A DNA stretch of 64,000 nucleotides from Nymphaea colorata (taxonomy: Eukaryota > Streptophyta > Magnoliopsida > Nymphaeales > Nymphaeaceae), in the NCBI RefSeq assembly GCF_008831285.2, contig NC_045140.1:2087528-2151527 (forward strand), read 5' to 3'. Below, piece by piece: positions 8,764 through 19,880 of the stretch (the first letter of the stretch is position 1; each line of letters opens with the position of its first letter). The notes under the pieces are model-generated. The model was not told where the DNA came from. It saw only the letters and a list, made by a program, of their open reading frames with translations, and made no database searches. The translations under genes were made by a program, and so were the position numbers.

Positions 8764-11531
8764 TCATCTGTCTAACTCTTGCAAGCCAAGACCCGGCCGT
8801 TGGTTGAGTCTTCTGAGCCACACAGAGTGAAGGATCATGTGGAAGAGATCATATCTCTTTGGAGGGCTGTTCACCATGAAGTGCCTCCGCACCAGCTTCA
8901 CTCTCCTGTGCATCGTCAGGTACCTCCTCGTTGAGATCCCCATCAGGATCTTCTTCAAGTTTCCGATCTCCGACAGCGGCACGTTGACGGAAAACGAGTT
9001 CCAGTTCAGCACGTCGCTGAAGGGAGGCACGTAGCCCTCTGAGATGGTGACCGGTACACACTCCAGGTAGATGGCTTCCACAATTCTCGGGCTTGCAACT
9101 TCATACCCTGATGGGCAGAGGCAATACTTGCTCTTCCTCATCAGATCATAGTAATTCAGGTTCTTGGGCAGGTACTCGTAGACCCTGACATCGTTATCCT
9201 TGTCCTTCCATTGGTCCAACAGGACCGGCCTGATCGGACCGTGCACTCCTCCGGCAAAGAAAGCAAGGATCGGCCGGCGAGAAGGCGACGGACCTCCAAT
9301 CATCCTGCTCAGTTTATCAGTTCTCATATTGATTTCTGGCAGAGCAGCATCTTTGGATGGATTGAACCCTTCAGAGGTGTTAGCATTGCAAAGGACTCGA
9401 ATTGAGTTGTGGTAAAGATAGGAGTTCGCAGTAGACGCCATCGGCCCCTGCGTTCAATCGAGAATGGTAAAATAGGACCAATCCAAATTATCAAACTGTG
9501 GATGAATTCTTGCCCTGAATAAAACAGGGGAAGGGCAGAGAGGAAGAAATAGAAACAGAGGAAAAGAGAACGAAGAAAAGCATTGCTGCTCTCACCCAGT
9601 CATGGCAGGAAACCATGAAATGATCTGCACCGAGATTTCTCTCCCAATACCCATATTTCTTCGAAACTACATCGATGTAATCGGCCACAAAGCGCTTGAT
9701 TGGCCCGGCGTCGCGCCTGTGGCGGTTGTAAATGAAGCGGACCATCTTTACTATACTGAAGGGGAGAAAGAAGGCATGAGCTTCTTCTGGATCCTTTGTA
9801 ATGAATCTATTTCCTTTGTCCATCTCATGAATGAATCGACCTTCCGTAGAGTATATGCTCCTGCATGGGCCATCATGCACCAATGGAGGCTCCCCTTCTT
9901 TGTATACATAGATCTTAAATACTTTCTCCATTTCAATATAGCTTCTGCACAAACAATTGGGTTGATTCAGTAGGCAGAAGAGAACATGAACACTGGCAGA
10001 AAAGGGGACGAAATCGAGGAATGTAAAGCGAACCAGGCCTAGTACTGAAACTGAAACACAAACTTGTCCCCTCAGAGCAATGAGAACACTCAAATGCAGA
10101 GTTTAATGCAAAGAGAGTTCTTTCACAGATAGAAGGAAATTGTTTAACACGGATTAGTATCTTCAAAGTAAAAGAAACTTGCCTGTGAAACTTGGATGGA
10201 TTCCTGTAAATTGGTCCCCAAGGGGTGTAATCTGCGTCTATTATGGAAGTCTGATTTCCATAAAGAGAAGCATCTCGGATGGCTGTTCTAGCTCGTGCAA
10301 GAGCTGCTTCAATTTGACCCAATTTACTGAATCTCCTCTTCCTCCTGCTCTCCACTTTGTCAAGGTTTACATCCTCCCTTTGTGCAGCCTGAAGGAGAAC
10401 AAATTAAAGGGGAAGAACTATAGTAAGAACCAAACGATTTGCAAGAATTGTATCAGACAACCAAACAAAACTAGCACTTCTAGCGCATCGTTCACTCTCC
10501 TCCTATCCAAAAGGAACAACCAAGAATATATAAGAAACTCAAGTTAGACTTGATGGTGAAAGCTTTGCATCTCCAAAGAATCATCTATTCTCATCAGTCA
10601 AGGTTCAATTCAACAACTCTATAAGATAAATTCAGTATATCACATGATACAGCAATCACAAGAATACTTGACAATAATCGACAGAAGGGTGGTCTGTTTG
10701 CTCAAGTTCTATGATAAAATTTCCCAGAAAGAAAGGCATAGGGATTCAGGCCCCCTGTAAGAGAACGATTATGAAGGATACATGCAGTGAGGGAGAAGAC
10801 TGGATGTATCCAAGACATGCTTTCCAAGTCCAATAGATTTAGCAGCTAAAAAGGGCAGTAGAAACTAGAACAACCAGCACATCTTCGATTCAGCCAAGGC
10901 TCTGTTGATCACATGTATCATGGAAAGAGAGGCAAACAGAGTGCTTTGAACAACACCTTCAATAGCCTAGAAAACATAAACCAGAAAACAAAAGGAGCCA
11001 TTATAATTAAGTACCACAGTCACATCCCCCATACTCCCTTGTCCAACAATAAGGAAGATAGTCGATAGTCAATACCACCATCAAAACTTTTCCGTCACAA
11101 CGAGGAATTTGCAGTCTTACCTGTCGAGAAGCAAGTGGTGCGGCGGCGCTGGTTGGAGGCAGAGATGAAGATGACAAGGAAGTAGAATTCTGGAACACCG
11201 GAAGAGCAGGGCTCGGTAGGGGACTCTCCTGTGTCTCATGCAAAGCCAGAGGCGACGGCGAAAGAGCCACTGAGAAAGAAGAAAATACAGGCTGTACTTC
11301 TGGTGTGATGCCCTCTCTGGCATGCAAGGCCTGGGGTGGCGGTGATGAATATCTGACAGAAGATTTTAACAAAGAAGAAGAGGAAGAAGAAAGGAGTGGT
11401 GAGTCTATCCATGGAAGCTTTGATGCTAACCAAGAGTGGCTCGGATCAACTACGGAAACCACCAGAACTACAACTATCAAAGGTACCAACAACACCAGAG
11501 AAGAGGAAGACGAGCTCCAGAACAGTCTCAT
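8764..11531 (-). CDS. GT47 exostosin-like glycosyltransferase, complete (copy B)
   Basis: This is a complete gene for a plant GT47 glycosyltransferase, probably a type II Golgi protein acting on cell-wall glycans; donor and acceptor cannot be told. Exons on the minus strand are 11531-11121, 10388-10183, 9944-9596 and 9447-8764 (411+206+349+684 = 1650 nt, 549 aa). The chosen ATG gives a short cytosolic tail, one membrane anchor (about residues 12-28, LVLLVPLIVVVLVVSVV) and a Ser/Pro-rich stem to about residue 137. The exostosin domain follows: DADYTPWGPIYRNP, SYIEMEKVFKIYVY, FMVSCHDW, NANTSEGFNP, LAFFAGGVHGPIRP, CPSGYEVASPRIVEAIY and FHMILHSVWLRRLN. Intron 2 has a GC donor. Length fits the family, usually about 450-550 aa. 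The GA-rich sequence just before the ATG is likely 5' UTR. It is convergent with copy A and very similar to it; the two last exons differ mostly by conservative changes. Confidence 0.95.
9945..10182 (-). other. GC-AG intron in GT47 copy B
   Basis: On the minus strand the exon ends CACAG at 10183 and the intron begins GCAAGT, the best match to the known GC-donor consensus AG|GCAAGT. The acceptor AG is at 9946-9945. Joining gives HRSYIEMEK. Using the nearby GT instead would shift the frame and hit a stop within a few codons. Confidence 0.9.
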
Positions 11532-12498
11532 CTTCTCTCTGTCTCTCTGTCTCTCTCCCTCTCCCTGCTTCGATTTCTGTTTTCAGCCAGAAAAAGGCTG
11601 AAGTATCCAGGAACACATGGCGATCTTGACAAGGCCTCCATTGGCCGAAAAGATTGGCACCTGTCGAAAGCATGCAATTGCTCTGGCTTCAATTTCAAGT
11701 AACCGCCGTAAAAACGGCAACATAACGAGATCATAAGATATAATTAGAAGAAAAATAAAGAGCTGTTAATTACTATTAATTCATTGCCTTGTAGTCTGCA
11801 GATTCGCTAACCATGAGTGCAGTAAAGTTTAAAGCGAAAAGGCGATTTAGCTTGTCATTTTCTGCTGGTTCTACAGGAGAAGAAACCGTGAGTCGAAGCC
11901 TAGGATCTGTACTGTGAAACGAAATACAGGAGCAGTGAAAGGACGGAAGCAGGGAGATGAACTAAAGAATGAAGTTACCAATCATTATCATATCGTCGTT
12001 GCGTGCGTGCTGTCGGGCTGCGATGGGAAAGAGTTTTAGAAGGTCATCCAAGTGCCCACGAAAGGAATTAACCCAAAAAAAAAAAAAAAACCCGTGAAGA
12101 GGTCGAGGGGATATATTATGCCTTAAGACAGAAGCTTACCAATTTTAATATCATGGTGTGGAGTATAAATATTTTACTAGATTTGAACTTACAATATACT
12201 AATAAGGTTCATATTATCGCATTTGGCTGCTCCTCGTCTAAGTGATATTGGGCCCACACGGGCTTCGGTTTCAAGTTATTTTAGGATACTCTTTCTTTTC
12301 CGGATAAAAATTAGTAAATAAGCCCTTTTAATTTTAAAATACACTTAATTTGCCAAACATTTTATTTCTAATTAGATTCCATGACATGATACGGAGAATA
12401 TAACTCTACGAAGCGAGCTTGTTAAACCCCTTTTTTCTTGTCATAGATAGACATGATGAATGATGATGCGGACGTTTGATTAACGTTATTAAGAAATA

Positions 12499-12540
12499 TG
12501 TGTGTGTGGGTGTGTGTGTGTGAGAGAGAGAGAGAGAGAC
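12499..12540. repeat. (TG)n/(GA)n microsatellite
   Basis: A TG tract with one interruption runs directly into an uninterrupted GA tract. Confidence 0.9.
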
Positions 12541-14289
12541 AATTTAATGTTTAGATTTATTGAAAATAGACCAAATAACTAAAATAATAAAAAGGACTTG
12601 ATAGCCTCGTTCTCAAATCCAAGGTTGATCTAAGGTTTCTTTTGTTTGGGAAACACGTGATCAATAAACATTGAATTTTATCACTACATGAATATATATA
12701 TATTTGAAATCCTTATTCTACAAATAAAACCTCATATTTGATGTCAAAGACTCTCAATGATTTTAAATCACATCGTTTCAGTCAATCAAACACTTCGGCC
12801 AAGAATGTCATATAAAAGTATAAAACCTAACTGGGTAGATTCTTGTGTCTGTACGAACATGGATTTTCTAAGAGAACCTGATTATATTTGTCATATTGAT
12901 ATGAGAAATTTTGTGCCCCAATATAGCTAATGATGAAAATATCATTAGGACAAAAATGAAAATAATAAAATAAAAAGAATAGCAAGGACATTTGTTTTTA
13001 AAAAATTACCAAAATATCAGTATGTAAGTTGTGCGTATAATAGGGCATGCAACTAAGCCTAGGCCTTGGCCCGACCTGGCCCAATAAGGAGCCGGGCTCG
13101 GGTTGGCCCCACCCAAAATGCTTAAAAACTGAGTCCAGCTTAGGTCCAACCTTTTCTTTGAGCTTGGGCTCGAGTCAGGTCAGGTAGCAGGTACCCGCCG
13201 GCGGTTTAGCATCTAAGAAGCACAGAAAAATGCTTCCACTACTTAAACCAGTATGATTAAAATTGAAGACCTTTAACTTGAAGGAAGTGTGGAGTTTAAT
13301 AGCAGTAGCAGAGCAGAGGCAGGTGAGGGGTGATGTGAGTCATTGCCAACACCATTCTATAAAATTTACCTTCTTTATACATTGGTACCCTTATAATTTT
13401 TACTTATTTTTATACAAGTGCCCCTTAAAATTTAATAGAAAAAGAGAGGGAGAAGGAATTTTAAGCTGGTGGGAAAACTCCAAAAGAAAAGAAGGAAGTT
13501 TTATTGGATCACCTATGTGTGGACAGAAACCTATAGTACTTTAGAAAGAGCTTCTCCAGCAAAGGACATGAAAAATTATTGTACTGACTTTCAAATTGAT
13601 GGTTTGTCATGATCAATGCAAAGCAAATGATGATGCACATCTAAGAGGCTCCTTCCTCTTCAAATAATTAAAATGCTTCCTTATTGAAATTCCTCTTATT
13701 TCTGAGGTTCAGGGTTGCTTCAAGACTTGTAAGGAGAATGGAATATCCGTCAACTAAGCATCTTGCACCCTTCATTTGCAGTTCATAGGAATAATGTTCA
13801 TACGAATCAAAATGGCAAACAGTCTATCAGTTCAACTAGCTACACTATACCCTTGGAAAGATATGTGATGGAGTTAAGTAAGTTCTAAATTTGGGAAATA
13901 TTCCTCCTGAAATTGTAAATTCCTCTTTAAAGAATTCGTTATTAAGTATATTCCTCTTGAAGGAATTGGTTATCATGTATAAAAGAGAAATGCCTTACCT
14001 TCACTAATTGTTGGCTCGCTAATTTCCTTTAATGGAAACAATTAATACATTAAAAAGATTAGTGTTACGTTTGGATGACAAGGGCCAGAACTTGATCAAT
14101 AGAAAACCAAGTGTTGTCACTAATCAGATTCTTGGCAAATTGCCAAAAACCTAATTTGCACATGGAAAAAATTTCATTCGATTAAAGTGATTGTTAGCCA
14201 TGCACTTTTGACAAGCCAAACATATGAGTAGTTAGGCTCCGGCCATGCTAGAGTATTGGTAGCTCCCATCCTATACAAATTAGTGGCTT

Positions 14290-14475
14290 TAGTATCCGTG
14301 CCTTCATCGGAGCAGAGCCAAGGTAGGGCCCACATGTGCCATGGCCCCACCTTTTACATATAAATTTTAGAAAACTTCATTTGTTTTATGTAAATATTTT
14401 GAAAAAATGATATTTCGGCCCTAGTCCAAATTTAGAAACTTCATGAAAAATTTCTTGCTCCACCCCTGGTCTAGA
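14290..14475. repeat. Dispersed repeat remnant
   Basis: The segment begins near GGAGCAGAGCCA and ends near a 'CTCCACCCCTGG' motif, with an AT-rich core. The same layout recurs at about 19745-19880, 22085-22520, 23105-23280, 26200-26430 and 27580-27745. It has no coding capacity; the class is unknown. Confidence 0.4.
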
Positions 14476-15554
14476 ATGAGGCTGTTATGTCCGGCCCAAC
14501 AGCAGATTCCTCCTTGTCTAGCTGGGTAGGGTAGATCGGGCCGGTCGGAGGTTGGAATTGGGGGGATACTTCGAATAGGCCGAAGCTCTTACTCATCACC
14601 CTATCTTTGGGGTTTAGGGTTGCTTCACAACAGAGTTTCTTCAGAACCTAGGTGAACTTACAGTGAGTAGCATCTATTATTATTTATTGATTAGAGAAGT
14701 GCTGGCAAGAATCAAACTGATAATTGTGGTTCCAGCTATGTTACACCCTCTTTGAATCTATTGTTTTCATCCTAAGACTGGGATCACAACTTCTTATCAT
14801 GTTAGTTCTTTTCATGATGTTGCATCACGTGTCAATTGAGTACAATTTGAAGGGATGTTTCTCAATAAGAACATTAAGCAATCTTTGAGACATATTCATA
14901 AAATACTGATACGATACAGTGTTGACAATGTCAAACACAGTTTAGTTTAAAATATGCCAAAAGCCTGCGACCCCCAGATGTTCATGTAATGCAGCGTCTA
15001 TGGTGGGCTAAAGTTTGATGACTGAAGCTCGGACAAAATACAAATTCAACAGTTGATAAGGAAGTTTTGGGTCCAGAGAGCGACTGATTGATTGAGATAG
15101 CTAGGATTAAAGGAGAGAGGATGAGTTATGGGTATGAGGGTGAGGAGGGACAGTTAAGCATCATCATCTTGTCTATCACTATTACGAATATTTTGTCTCG
15201 TGGAAGAAATTAACAGCGCTTGAAGTAGACGCATCGTTTTTTTGTGCAGATCATCGCAAGATAGTTGAAGGTTCGTAGACGTGTTTGAAACGAAGACATG
15301 AAAATGGGACTTGAAAAGGACGAGAAAGAAAAAAGAATCACGTCATATTGCCTGTACAACGGGTTACGTGTCTCAAACATAATAAAGCGTTGGGGCGGCC
15401 TGAGCTTCATTTCGACGACCTTGACTTGACTTGCTTCAATTTTAATTTAAAAAATACAAATATTTATGTTTTATATATAAATAAAAAAATCAGTCAGTCT
15501 TAGGAACCATAGAAACCAGGTCGCTAGCTGTTTCCTCCATTTCATTTTATGAAT

Positions 15555-15601
<47 letters not shown>
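15555..15601. repeat. (CT)n(TA)n microsatellite
   Basis: About 12 CT units run directly into about 11 TA units. Confidence 0.92.
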
Positions 15602-16489
15602 GACTTTTGCTTTTTAATTTGTTGTTAAAATTTGTTCCACACAAAATCAGTTTCAATGAATTTTAATAGTCAGAATGGTTACAATTTGAGTAATTTTTGC
15701 TATTTTGGATATTAAATTCAATAAAAGAAGAAAATTTGAATTGTTTGTAATTAAAAAACTATAAAACGTAATTAAAATAACTAAGCATTTTCAACTCAGG
15801 CAAAAATAGAAATTGTTAAATACTATTTGCTCTGATCGAATTCATAATTATTTGGACAATTAATTATGGGCATGCATGTTGAGGTAACTCTTGAGTAATT
15901 TAATTTACAATTCCAATAAATACCATAATTCTTAAACTTGTCCAAATGAGAGGTAGTAATATGTATATGTCTGATTGACGTATGATGTCAGCCCTATTAT
16001 TTCTTTGTTTTCTTTTGTTCCACTACCCTTCTCTTCTTTCTCCACCCCAACCTCCTCCGTCCACCATTTTCAGGATTTAGTGAGCAGGATTGTTGTTTAG
16101 AAAAAGAGTGCACTGGATCGTGTAGAATTTGACCACAGGTCTCTTTGAAAGTGAACCGTCTTGTCGCCTACTGCGCTATAACCCGTTGGTGTCTCATTGA
16201 AGAAGATTATATCAAGATAGTTTCTTGGAAATGTGGATGCTGAGAGAAGCCTCGGCTCAGATGGTTTCATGTGTCTTTCCTTGGATAGGAAAAGGATAAA
16301 CAACCTTCTGTCCTCTATTCTGTTCTTCCCCTGCTTCACCACCACGGATTTGTTTTGCTTTTCCCCTGTGCCTTCCTCTTTTTTCTCCTCCTCCTCGAAC
16401 TAACAAAGCTTTTCTGTTTCGACTTTAGTTGCACGAATCCTGCCGATGCGTTTCAGGTTAATCCTGTAGAATCTTGTTAATTAAACCCG

Positions 16490-16632
16490 GGGCCGCCACA
16501 CGTCAGAAGCAGTGCCTCATCTGCATACAATTCATTTCGAGTTCTATGCACTGCCATCACCTAAGAAGGATTCAAACCGGCAAAAGATGCGACCTTGCCG
16601 GCCGCCGGATTCTGTTGGAACACTGGAGCGAG
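16490..16632 (+). pseudogene. GT47 last-exon fragment (third, broken copy)
   Basis: This is a relic of the last exon of the same GT47 gene. The translation aligns as GP.HVRSSASSAYNSFRVLC, TAIT, stop, EGFKPAKDATLP against NNSIRVLC, NANTSEGFNPAKDASLP in copy A. The Ser codon of NTSEG is now TAA. Straight after LP the sequence jumps, in another frame, to ILLEHWSE, matching ALLEHWKG. About 120 bases of the exon between these points are therefore missing. Both break points in the intact gene carry GCCGG, so the deletion may have used microhomology. Neither flank continues the gene. Confidence 0.82.
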
Positions 16633-17317
16633 TGTCATACATTCACCGTTTGCAGAATAATATCTGCAATAGCATTAACAAAGATCAATAAAATGGCTTT
16701 TTTTAATTGATAATTATTAAATAAATATTCAAAAAAATATTATGAGGTTCATATTAACATATTGCAGTATAAGTTAAGATTCATAAGTGCTCCAGCCGTA
16801 GTTTGACTTGTGATCAGCCCATTAATACCAATAGAGAATAAACATATATACCGAACGAGTTTATCTGGAGTTATTAACCAACTCCTCATCAATGTCAATT
16901 GGTTTCATATAAACAACTATTCTCCAATTAGTTAGAAGATTCATTATATATATATATATATATGTGTGTGTCACATGTTAGATGTTGTGAAAAATAAAAA
17001 TTTGTTGCTGAAACCATCATAAACAAGTGTTAAAACTACAAGCATTATAAACTATCACTAATAGAGGTGGGCTTCGGGCTGGGCCAGCAAAATTTGCAGT
17101 CTAGCGCCTGGGCCCCATTTTGGCAGACCAGGCCTGCCCAAGCTCACTTTCACAGTCGAAGACCCACCAGACCTAAGCTGGGGGCCCGACAGCCTGATGA
17201 ACCCCTAGCCCGGTGCCCAGTCTTAATCGCTAATGCTTTCATCTCAGCTTTTTCTTAGCAACATATTTTTAATGTTTAGCCATCCGACCACATCTTGCAG
17301 GCAACAGGTTTGAAGTC

Positions 17318-17392
17318 CTCTCTCTTTCTCTTTCTCTCTTTCTCTCTCTCTCCCCCCTCCCCCCTCCCTTCCTATGTGTGTGTGTGTGTGTG
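17318..17392. repeat. Pyrimidine tract plus (TG)n microsatellite
   Basis: A CT-rich tract with C-runs is followed by about 9 TG units. Confidence 0.85.
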
Positions 17393-18722
17393 ACGTAGTT
17401 TCATGAAAAAAATGTTATTTTGATTCTGATAACAGAAAAATAAATAAATAAACATGTTTTATGAACAAGGCATATGTGATAACAATTATTTGAAGAAGAA
17501 TATATGTAATTTGTTTTATTTTGTCGAGTTGGTTTGTCATTTTCAATTCTAAGTATCTATTCTTGAATAGCCGTAGTAGTTGTGCCTATTAAACAAACTA
17601 AGAGGGTTGTAAAAATGACTTCAAATGGAAGATAAAAAAAAAACTTTTGAAAAATGAATTCCGATCAGTTGAATGTAAATTGGCTGGTCCAGTTTCATGG
17701 TCTGGCTTGATCTTGCAGTCCAAATATTTTCATGCAATGACACGAGGATATCTACTTGTACAGCAACTACAAAGTAAGAGTTCAAATAAAAAAAAATGTA
17801 AAAAATAAAACCAATACCATGGAGAATGCAAAACAAACTGAATTTGTAGGTAATTACCTCATAGACCTACCACTTGTAGACCCTATAATATAAGGCAATG
17901 AAATAAAAAATACTACAAGAACGACATGTACTATTATCATAAGCATTTAATTTCTAGCTGGTAGATGGTGCCAAAATAAACAACCAACTTTACCAATTAA
18001 TAAGAACATGGGGACATCCAAACACTAAAAGATCGTATGTTTGAGAGAGCTAATTTGGAGAACAAATCAGTTTGTCATGGGGGTTTGGTTTCGTCTTTGC
18101 CTAAGGTTGGGATGATAAGTAATTCATTGCGGGCCAGAGGGAAGTTAATTGGATCTTCCATGGTAACAAGTGTTTTCTATATATAATCTCACAGGAGCGT
18201 TATATTGTCTGCAGATCATATTAATGACAGATCATGACTAGTCCCAATATTAATGACAGATCTTTAATGAAGTCCGATTCTGACAGGCTAGGTCTCGGAT
18301 TCAGATGCAGAAGCTTTGGCACCAAATCTAACTCAGGATTCAAAACCATTTCATTATCAAAAGCAAATAGTCACACCCGGATATGCTGCAGTGGAATAAT
18401 GTCTGGCTGGAGATTCGACGATGAAGAACATGGAATTCTGCTTCAGTATGAATGAGTTGAAGAATATATCAATGGGGAGGGGCAAGGTATTAGGTACCTT
18501 CAAAATTCTTTCATAAGGAGCATTTCTTGTGAGAGTACTGGAGAGTGAACAAGAGTTGGAGTCGAATATGATTAAAGGTACTGTTGGGTTGGAAGCTAGC
18601 CCTCTTTCTCTTGTTTGTCTAGAGCTTTACCAAAAGAATGTCCTGCCTTCCCCAGATCATCAATTTGGAATGCACAGAAACTCGAAATAAGTAAACAAAG
18701 GGGGAAAATAAGGTCCAATGTC

Positions 18723-18855
18723 TCCAGTTTTTGCAGCAATGCTCTGAAAATGTGTTTTAGTCCTGAAGTGATTCTCCTCGTCACTTTGCTTGCCTACTAT
18801 TCTTGGACTTTGTATCAAAGATCAGGACTGCTTCCAGTTTTTGCAGCAATGCTCA
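18723..18855. repeat. 22-bp direct repeat pair
   Basis: The word TCCAGTTTTTGCAGCAATGC occurs at about 18723 and again at about 18833, with a shorter echo (TTCCAGTAGCAATGCTC) near 19022. This is possibly part of a decayed transposon. Confidence 0.7.
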
Positions 18856-19393
18856 ACTCTTTTTGCTTCTGTTGAATCCTGGTTGTCGCTGGGCCTTTGC
18901 TTTGCTTGAAAATCTGATGAACTCTATAGCATTGGGTAGGAACAAGCCTTGCTTGATTCACCCTCCATTGGTCCATCTTGATGTGCTTCCTTCTCAAACT
19001 TTCTCCGCAGATTCAAAGGTTCTTTCCAGTAGCAATGCTCTTTCTTTCCCTTGTTCATGCTGTCACAAACAGATAGCATCTGGTAAGTGCAATTGTGCAA
19101 AGTGCAGAAATGTGCATTTGAGTGTACAGGTGTATTTTCTGTTGTCAATGTCATCAAAGGTTCTCGTAAACAAGTCTAAATTCTTTCATTTTTTTCCTTT
19201 ATATAGCTTAATAAACATGATATTTGACGATTCCTTTTCATTTCTTTCTGTTTTACATATACAAGCTTTCACATTAATTGTTTTCCTTTCTTTCTGTTTT
19301 ACATATACAAAATTGATGCTTGAGAATCATTTTGTGAACTAGGATCTTGCCATCTCCTATTTACAGAAGGATATCTGCTTGTAGACTCACAAT

Positions 19394-19397
<4 letters not shown>

Positions 19398-19434
<37 letters not shown>
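19398..19434. repeat. (GA)n microsatellite
   Basis: About 18 uninterrupted GA units. Confidence 0.93.
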
Positions 19435-19436
<2 letters not shown>

Positions 19437-19744
19437 ATCCTTTCCTTTGGCATTTGAGTGATGGGTATATAGAATTCTCTTCCAACAATTAGATTATGTG
19501 TCATAATGATACATATACATGGGGACTACACTAACATGCACGTGTTCCTAGGTTTAGTTGCAAATTTTAAATTAGAAAGAGGGATACAAAGAATACCATG
19601 ACATGTTTTTCGAATTTATGAAAAGAAAAAAACCATATTTTATTCTAAAATAACTAAAAAATTTAAAGGAAAAATAGAAAAATCTAAAACACCCGAAAAA
19701 AACATGGAGGACACATGGTCACCTTTCTTCAAGATTCACTTCTA

Positions 19745-19880
19745 CCATAGGAACGGAGCCAGAAAATTCTGACTAAGGAGCGCTAGTTATATAAAATGAA
19801 AAAAACAACTATGAAGAATTAACAATAAAAAAAAAAACGCTGTATGGGCAATTGCCCACACACACCTCGGCCGCCGTTCC
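19745..19880. repeat. Dispersed repeat remnant with GGGCAATTGCCC palindrome
   Basis: It starts near GGAACGGAGCCAG and contains the palindrome GGGCAATTGCCC. The same palindrome recurs near 26700, with a variant near 26282. It appears to be the same dispersed family as at 14290-14475. Confidence 0.45.

Larger units (their letters stand above)
11532..16489. other. Gene-poor region upstream of GT47 copy B
   Basis: The first few hundred bases should hold the promoter and 5' UTR of copy B. Beyond that I see no supported gene. Open frames at 13263-13544 and 16097-16345 have no recognisable family features. The region holds simple repeats and decayed dispersed repeat sequence (about 13030-13210 and 14290-14475). 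Confidence 0.45.

Noticed and set aside
11305..11734. Several plus- and minus-strand frames overlapping GT47 exon 1
   Set aside because: They are shadows of the Ser/Pro-rich stem and the GA-rich 5' UTR of copy B in other frames.
16097..16345. 82-codon minus-strand frame next to the GT47 relic
   Set aside because: The sequence is not recognised, lies on the opposite strand to the relic, and has no partner exons.
18924..19157. Minus-strand frame vaguely like a retrotransposon gag knuckle
   Set aside because: Only a few residues (GKKEHCYWKE) resemble the motif and the required cysteine spacing is absent.
18803..19342. 179-codon open frame with CSCCHKQIASGKCNCAKC-like cysteines
   Set aside because: The cysteine spacing fits no zinc-finger I know. 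The rest is Phe/Ser-rich like AT-rich non-coding DNA, and no neighbouring exon continues it.
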